Origin: Actinomycetota bacterium
GTDB lineage: Bacteria > Actinomycetota > Actinomycetes > S36-B12
NCBI GenBank assembly: GCA_009702725.1
Contig: WLHM01000030.1
Location: forward strand, 1 to 9,431
Length of the DNA: 9,431 bases
Reading direction: 5' to 3'
Numbering within the stretch: the stretch's first letter is position 1; the number at the start of each line of letters is the position of its first letter. A model generated the notes under the pieces. That model was not told where the DNA came from, did not search any database, and saw only the letters and a program-made list of their open reading frames with translations. Both the position numbers and the translations under genes were made by a program. This document shows, piece by piece, positions 5,142 to 9,431 of this stretch.

Positions 5142-7436
5142 GTGGGAACGCGGATCACCTATTCGCCAAAGGTGTTCATTCCGCTTACCATGCTGTGCCG
5201 CGATCGCTGCGGCTACTGCACTTTTGCGCAGTCTCCGGCGCATTTGCCGGCGCCCTACCTAAGCCCTGCCGAAGTACTAGCCATCGCCCGCCAAGGCGCA
5301 GAGTCGGGCTGCCATGAGGCCTTGTTCACCCTAGGCGAGCTACCCGAGGATAGGTACCCGGTAGCCCAGCAGTGGCTCACCGAGGCGGGTTACGCGACTA
5401 CCGTCGAATATGTAGCGGCTATGTGCCAAATGGTGCTGGATGAAACCGGTCTTTTGCCGCATGCAAACGCCGGGGCACTGGGCCTTGATGACCTCGCAAT
5501 GCTGCGCAAGGTGTCTCCAAGTCAGGGCATGATGATCGAGTCTTTGCGTCCAGATCTGGCGGCGCATCGCGGGGCACCTGATAAAACGCCGGAGCGTCGA
5601 CTTGCCACTTTGCATTTCGCGGGGGAGTTGCAAATCCCATTTACCACCGGCATCCTCATCGGTATTGGTGAAACCCGCGACGACCGCATCGAGGCGCTGG
5701 AGGCGATCGCAGCTGCGCATCAACGTTACGGGCACGTCCAGGAGGTCATAGTCCAGAACTTTGTTCCCAAGCCTGGCACTTTGATGCGCGATCACCCAGC
5801 GTGCTCGATAGACGATCTAGTCGATGCGATAGCACTGGCCCGCATGATTTTGCCCGCCGATGTGCACCTACAGGCGCCACCGAACTTAGTTGACGATCCA
5901 GCGGTGTTAATCGAAGCCGGTATCGATGATTTCGGCGGGATATCGCCGGTAACCGCCGACCATGTCAATCCCGAGAAGCCATGGCCGAGTATCGAGTCGC
6001 TACGGGCGGTAGTTGAATCGCGTGGGCTCTCGCTCGTGCCACGCCTCACGCTTTATCCGGAGTTTGCACTCGACCCTGGGCGCTGGCTCGACGAGAACGT
6101 TCGGTTTGCGGTCCTAGATAGAAGTGACGCCGAGGGCTTTGGCCGCGATGACCCGGGTGCCACTTTCCCTGAGCGCCATGAAGCTGCCGCGAACGTTGGT
6201 ACCGGAGCTGAAGTCGTGCAAATCGGTCGGCGGTCTACCGCGTGGTATTCAGGCGCCGACCGATCACCGATGTCACTAATTGGCGAATCAAGCATGCGAG
6301 CACCGATCCAGGGTGCAGTTCGTGAAGTTCTAGCTGGCGCCGAAGCCGGACAAGAACTTGATGTGGCCGAGATCACCACTTTGTTCACCGCGCGCGGTGC
6401 CGAAGTTACTGCGGTCGCGGCCTTTGCTGATGATTTACGGGCAAAAGTAAATGGCGATGAGGTTACGTTCGTCCACAACCGCAATATCAACTACACGAAT
6501 GTCTGTACCTTCAAGTGCACCTTCTGTGGTTTCTCCAAAGGGCCGATGTCCTTGAATCTGCGCGGGGCCCCTTATCTGCTGACCAATGAGCAAATTGCCG
6601 ACCGGGTGCGCGAGGCTGCGGCCCTCGGGGCCACCGAGGTTTGCCTTCAGGGTGGGATTCATCCCGACTTTGATGGTGACTACTACGTCGAGGTGTGTCG
6701 TACCGTAAAAGCCGCTGTCCCTGACATGCACATCCACGGATTCACCGCCCTTGAAGTTACCGAAGGGGCGCGCCGATTGGGTGAGCCGCTGCGCGAGTAC
6801 CTGCTTCGCATGAAGGAGGCCGGATTGAGTTCCCTTCCGGGTACCGCGGCCGAGATCTTGGATGACGAGATCCGGGCGATATTGTGCCCCGACAAAGTCA
6901 ATACCGAACAGTGGCTCGAGTGCCATGAGATTGCCCACGATATTGGGTTGCGCTCGAATGTGACGATCATGTTTGGCAGTGTTGAGCAACCGGTGAACTG
7001 GGCTCGACACATCGTGCGTACCCGTGATTTACAAAAGCGCACCGGTGGGTTCACCGAGTTTGTGCCGCTACCGTTCGTCCATATGGCCTCACCTATTTAC
7101 TTAAAGCGGCGGGCTCGGCGTGGCCCGACTTGGCGCGAGACGGTGCTCATGCATGCGGTCGGGCGCATTGCGTATCACGGGCAGATAAGTAATATTCAAG
7201 CGTCGTGGGTCAAGTTGGGTGTTGAAGGTGCGCGTCAATTGCTGCAGGCCGGAGTTAACGACCTTGGTGGCACTTTGATGGACGAAAATATCTCCCGTGC
7301 CGCTGGTGCTGCCCATGGCCAGGGGTTGACACCGGACGATTTTCAGGCAGTCTGCGATCCGATTGGCCGCACCGCACGTGAGCGCACCACTTTTTATGGT
7401 TTGAGTCCACGTAATGAAGGCGTGGTGTCAGTATGA
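5142..7436 (+). CDS. fbiC: FO synthase FbiC (fused CofG–CofH), coenzyme F420 biosynthesis
   Basis: FbiC makes 7,8-didemethyl-8-hydroxy-5-deazariboflavin (FO) from tyrosine and 5-amino-6-ribitylamino-uracil using two radical-SAM centres; FO is the redox chromophore of F420. The 764-aa chain shows both halves. CofG occupies about 1–330, with its cluster motif C19-X3-C23-X2-C26 (CRDRCGYC) and DHVNPEKPWP near 273–282. A linker of about 100 residues follows. CofH occupies about 437–760, with C455-X3-C459-X2-C462 (CTFKCTFC), PGTAAEILDDE (566–576) and NDLGGTLMDENISRAAG near the end. All six cluster cysteines are present. GTG 5142 has a perfect AGGAGG five bases upstream. The protein begins at the first CofG strand and lacks the roughly 80-residue N-terminal extension of mycobacterial FbiC (about 856 aa). 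It is the first gene of a four-gene operon and overlaps the next gene by four bases. Confidence 0.97.
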   Translation: MGTRITYSPKVFIPLTMLCRDRCGYCTFAQSPAHLPAPYLSPAEVLAIARQGAESGCHEALFTLGELPEDRYPVAQQWLTEAGYATTVEYVAAMCQMVLDETGLLPHANAGALGLDDLAMLRKVSPSQGMMIESLRPDLAAHRGAPDKTPERRLATLHFAGELQIPFTTGILIGIGETRDDRIEALEAIAAAHQRYGHVQEVIVQNFVPKPGTLMRDHPACSIDDLVDAIALARMILPADVHLQAPPNLVDDPAVLIEAGIDDFGGISPVTADHVNPEKPWPSIESLRAVVESRGLSLVPRLTLYPEFALDPGRWLDENVRFAVLDRSDAEGFGRDDPGATFPERHEAAANVGTGAEVVQIGRRSTAWYSGADRSPMSLIGESSMRAPIQGAVREVLAGAEAGQELDVAEITTLFTARGAEVTAVAAFADDLRAKVNGDEVTFVHNRNINYTNVCTFKCTFCGFSKGPMSLNLRGAPYLLTNEQIADRVREAAALGATEVCLQGGIHPDFDGDYYVEVCRTVKAAVPDMHIHGFTALEVTEGARRLGEPLREYLLRMKEAGLSSLPGTAAEILDDEIRAILCPDKVNTEQWLECHEIAHDIGLRSNVTIMFGSVEQPVNWARHIVRTRDLQKRTGGFTEFVPLPFVHMASPIYLKRRARRGPTWRETVLMHAVGRIAYHGQISNIQASWVKLGVEGARQLLQAGVNDLGGTLMDENISRAAGAAHGQGLTPDDFQAVCDPIGRTARERTTFYGLSPRNEGVVSV

Positions 7437-7990
7437 AGGTTAGGTCGCTTGTTACTACTACCCAAGAGACCTGCAGTGAAGCGGGCGCAGCGGTAAATCC
7501 ACCGACGATAATCGTGATTGCTGCCGCGGTGGTGCAAAACCCACTCGCCGGAAAAGGCAAAGTCGAGGATTTAGGCGAGCTTGAAGAACTTGGCCGCGAA
7601 TCCACTGAGTTATTGGTGAAGCAGGCCCTTCGCGCGTTAGCCGCAATGGGTGTCCAGCCAGATGCAGTACGCGGCTACGGCAAGGGTGCGATCGTTGGTG
7701 TTGATGGTGATCGTGAACACACCGCTGCAGTTCTGCACCCGCGTTTTGGGGCCCCGGTTCGGGCGGCAATCGGTGGTGGCGCAGACATCATCCCCGGCAC
7801 TAAGAAGGTCGGTGGCCCGGGTGCGCAGATCACCATGCCGATTGGCAATAAAGATGACCGCTGGGTCTTCGATGACATGGATTCGATTGATCTGTCAATC
7901 CCCCACGCCCCGCATGCCGATGAAATGGTCATTGCTTTGGTGCTTAGCACCGGCGGTCGACCAAATGCCCGCGTGAAGAAACCTATTTAA
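7433..7990 (+). CDS. AA_synth family protein (PF06684, formerly DUF1185)
   Basis: The 185-aa product matches the PF06684 family in length and along its whole chain: MKVRSLVTTTQET at the start, VVQNPLAGKGKVEDLGEL (33–50), YGKGAIVGVDGDREHTAAVLHP (82–103), APVRAAIGGGADIIPGTKK (107–125), GGPGAQITMPIGNKD (127–141) and the closing HADEMVIALVLSTGGRPNARV (161–181). Family structures show a chorismate-mutase-like fold, and a role in amino-acid metabolism has been proposed, but the reaction is unknown. Its ATG lies inside the fbiC stop (ATGA), a layout that couples translation of the two genes; only a distant GAAGG is available as ribosome site. The EthD gene follows after 8 bp. The placement suggests it acts in the same pathway as the downstream P450 or on a tyrosine/deazaflavin-related compound, which is inference. 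Confidence 0.88.
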   Translation: MKVRSLVTTTQETCSEAGAAVNPPTIIVIAAAVVQNPLAGKGKVEDLGELEELGRESTELLVKQALRALAAMGVQPDAVRGYGKGAIVGVDGDREHTAAVLHPRFGAPVRAAIGGGADIIPGTKKVGGPGAQITMPIGNKDDRWVFDDMDSIDLSIPHAPHADEMVIALVLSTGGRPNARVKKPI

Positions 7991-7998
7991 GGAGCCCG

Positions 7999-8304
7999 AT
8001 GTTCAAGGCCATGATCATGTTGACCCGGCGCGATGACCTAACTCACGAACAGTTCGCGCAGTGGTGGCTTCAGGAGCATGCGCCCATGGCACGTGAACTA
8101 CCCGATGTGCGGCGCATCGTCTTTAATCTCGTGGATCAAACTCCTGATGCGCCCTGTGATGGGATAACCGAACTCTGGTTTGACTCCCGTGAAGATTTCG
8201 ACGCGGCCTACGCAACCGAAATCGGCAAAAACGTAGCGGCCGACTCTTTGGCGCATCTGACTTCGCGCGTGCGCTTATTTGTTGATGAGCAATCGGTAGC
8301 CTGA
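7999..8304 (+). CDS. EthD-domain protein
   Basis: A 101-aa protein with the EthD/dimeric alpha-beta-barrel pattern: MFKAMIMLTRRDDLTHEQFAQWWLQEHAPMARELPDVRR, where an N-terminal strand is followed by the conserved helix with W22/W23, H27 and P29, then a second strand and TELWFDSREDFDAAY (57–71). The family includes EthD of the ethyl tert-butyl ether (eth) cluster, needed alongside the P450 EthB, and small polyketide-cyclase-like or dehydratase proteins. AGGAG lies four bases ahead of ATG 7999, and the gene begins 8 bp after the AA_synth stop and ends 11 bp before the P450 start. The direct pairing with a P450 recalls ethB–ethD and suggests an accessory or product-processing role. The molecular activity is not known. 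Confidence 0.88.
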   Translation: MFKAMIMLTRRDDLTHEQFAQWWLQEHAPMARELPDVRRIVFNLVDQTPDAPCDGITELWFDSREDFDAAYATEIGKNVAADSLAHLTSRVRLFVDEQSVA

Positions 8305-8315
8305 AGAAGTAATAT

Positions 8316-9431
8316 ATGTGGCCCGAGAAAGTGAGCGGTCCGGTGCCTAAGCGCTCGTATCTCGGCACACCGGCAACGGCACCTGGCCCGGCCGGGCCGC
8401 AAATGTTTAAAGCCTTCGGGCAAATTCGCAACAACCCCTTGATGTATCTAAATCGCGTGTGGCAAGAGTACGGCGATGTTGTGCAATTTCCGATTCCGCG
8501 CCCGCCGACTTACCTGGTGGTAGATCCATCGGGGGTTGAGCGGGTGCTCTTGGGCAGCGCTCGCTACTACGGTAAGTCGACAATCCAGTACCGAGCCTTA
8601 TCGCTGGTAACCGGTGAGGGTTTGTTGACTGCTGACACGGAGGCGTGGCGGCGCCAGCGGCCGATGGTGCAGCCGGCTTTTCATCACGAGAGCCTTGCTG
8701 AGATAGCCGCTCACATTGGCGTCGCTATCGATCGCATTTCCACTGATTGGCGTCGTGCAGGTTCCGGCACGGTAATTGATGTTGATGCAGCGATGATGCA
8801 CGGTGCATTGGAGGTGGTCGGCCATGCATTATTCGGCACCGACCTATCTCGAGATGCTGAGCAATTGGCCAGCGCAACATTAAGTGCACTAGACGTTGTA
8901 ATCGCCCGGGCTCGAGTGCCGGTTTCGCCGCCGGATTGGGTTCCGACGCCCGCGAATCGAATATTGCGTCGGGCCAATGGTCAATTAGACGCGGCGGTGC
9001 ATGCGATGATTCAAGAGCGACGTGCAAAAAATCGTAATCCACCATCCGACATGCTAGATATTTTGCTTTCGGTTCGCGATGATCACGGTGTTGGGCTCAC
9101 CGAAATTGAGATCCGCAATCAGATGGTTACGTTCATTGTCGCAGGGCACGAGACCGTAGCCAGCGCCTTGACTTGGGCGTGGGGTTTACTCGCGGCTAAC
9201 CCGGGATGGCAAAAACGAATGCAGGCTGAAATCGACGAGGTAATTGGCGGACGGCAGGTTACGTTTGCTGACTATGCGAATTTGCCGGTAACTAGGGCTA
9301 TTTTTGATGAAGTCTTACGCATGTATCCGCCGGCATGGTTGATTACCCGAAAAGCACTTGTCGACGACGTGCTTGGCGGCTGTGAGATCCCGGCCGGCGC
9401 GCTCATCATCTTGAGTCCATATTTATTGCAC
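8316..9431 (+). CDS. Cytochrome P450, partial (3' end beyond right edge)
   Basis: From ATG 8316 the frame stays open for 372 codons to the window end. Landmarks appear in order: proline-rich N-terminus, helix C WRRQR (W111, R115, heme-propionate contacts), I-helix AGHET (276–280, oxygen activation; T280 is the conserved Thr) and K-helix ExxR (E332–R335) followed by YPPAWLITRKAL. The Cys-ligand loop FxxGxRxCxG is expected about 60 residues further on and lies outside the window. The AGHET form and the lack of a membrane anchor indicate a soluble, fatty-acid-type or broad-range bacterial P450 needing a separate electron donor; none is encoded nearby. Only a weak GAAGAAG precedes the ATG; in-frame GTG 8331 is an alternative. 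It is the last visible gene of the fbiC operon, starting 11 bp after the EthD stop. The substrate is unknown. Confidence 0.93.
   Translation, partial: MWPEKVSGPVPKRSYLGTPATAPGPAGPQMFKAFGQIRNNPLMYLNRVWQEYGDVVQFPIPRPPTYLVVDPSGVERVLLGSARYYGKSTIQYRALSLVTGEGLLTADTEAWRRQRPMVQPAFHHESLAEIAAHIGVAIDRISTDWRRAGSGTVIDVDAAMMHGALEVVGHALFGTDLSRDAEQLASATLSALDVVIARARVPVSPPDWVPTPANRILRRANGQLDAAVHAMIQERRAKNRNPPSDMLDILLSVRDDHGVGLTEIEIRNQMVTFIVAGHETVASALTWAWGLLAANPGWQKRMQAEIDEVIGGRQVTFADYANLPVTRAIFDEVLRMYPPAWLITRKALVDDVLGGCEIPAGALIILSPYLLH

Noticed and set aside
6435..7010. Minus-strand ORF of 191 codons inside fbiC
   Set aside because: It is antisense to the conserved CofH core of FbiC, and no family is recognisable in its product.
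8385..8398. 14-bp perfect GC palindrome (GGCCCGGCCGGGCC)
   Set aside because: It lies within the proline-rich N-terminal codons of the P450 gene and is explained by Pro/Gly/Ala codons; a regulatory role so far inside the coding region is not supported.
1..9431. Defence system, mobile element, CRISPR or tRNA
   Set aside because: No transposase, integrase, nuclease or toxin-like product, no regularly spaced repeats and no tRNA cloverleaf were seen; the genes are metabolic and membrane genes with uniform codon use.

Overview
The window looks like chromosomal DNA of an actinobacterium (Actinomycetota) with moderate GC content. The main reasons are the single-chain CofG–CofH fusion FbiC, frequent GTG starts with strong Shine-Dalgarno sites, and a P450 / EthD / crotonase / MDR-reductase gene mix of the kind common in that phylum. 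I cannot name a genus. I see no mobile element, tRNA, rRNA, CRISPR array or phage gene.

Left part (1–4571): a minus-strand gene for a secreted PKD-domain protein runs off the left edge. Behind it on the same strand lies a zinc-independent NADP-dependent oxidoreductase of the CurA/PTGR type. Divergent from that, on the plus strand, are a Pr6Pr-type membrane protein, an EamA/DMT-family transporter and a crotonase-fold protein, closely spaced. The crotonase converges on, and overlaps by 18 bp, a minus-strand DoxX-like membrane protein.

Middle (4572–5141): this stretch would appear empty in a long-ORF search. It holds a 55-codon minus-strand gene (4698–4865, GTG start, AGGAG site) followed by a perfect 16-bp hairpin. 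The 276-bp divergent intergenic region between it and fbiC contains several inverted repeats, including a CRP/GlxR-like operator TGTG-N8-CACA and a 12-bp stem that only closes as plus-strand RNA.

Right part (5142–9431): a tight plus-strand operon of fbiC (FO synthase, first committed enzyme of coenzyme F420 synthesis), an AA_synth (PF06684/DUF1185) protein overlapping it by ATGA, a small EthD-domain protein 8 bp later, and a cytochrome P450 11 bp after that, cut by the right edge. FbiC should supply the deazaflavin chromophore of F420. The three following genes are not known F420 biosynthesis genes, so the operon may link F420 supply to an oxidative or ring-modifying pathway. That link is inference from gene order. 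It is the best candidate here for something undescribed; I saw no defence-like or otherwise spectacular system.
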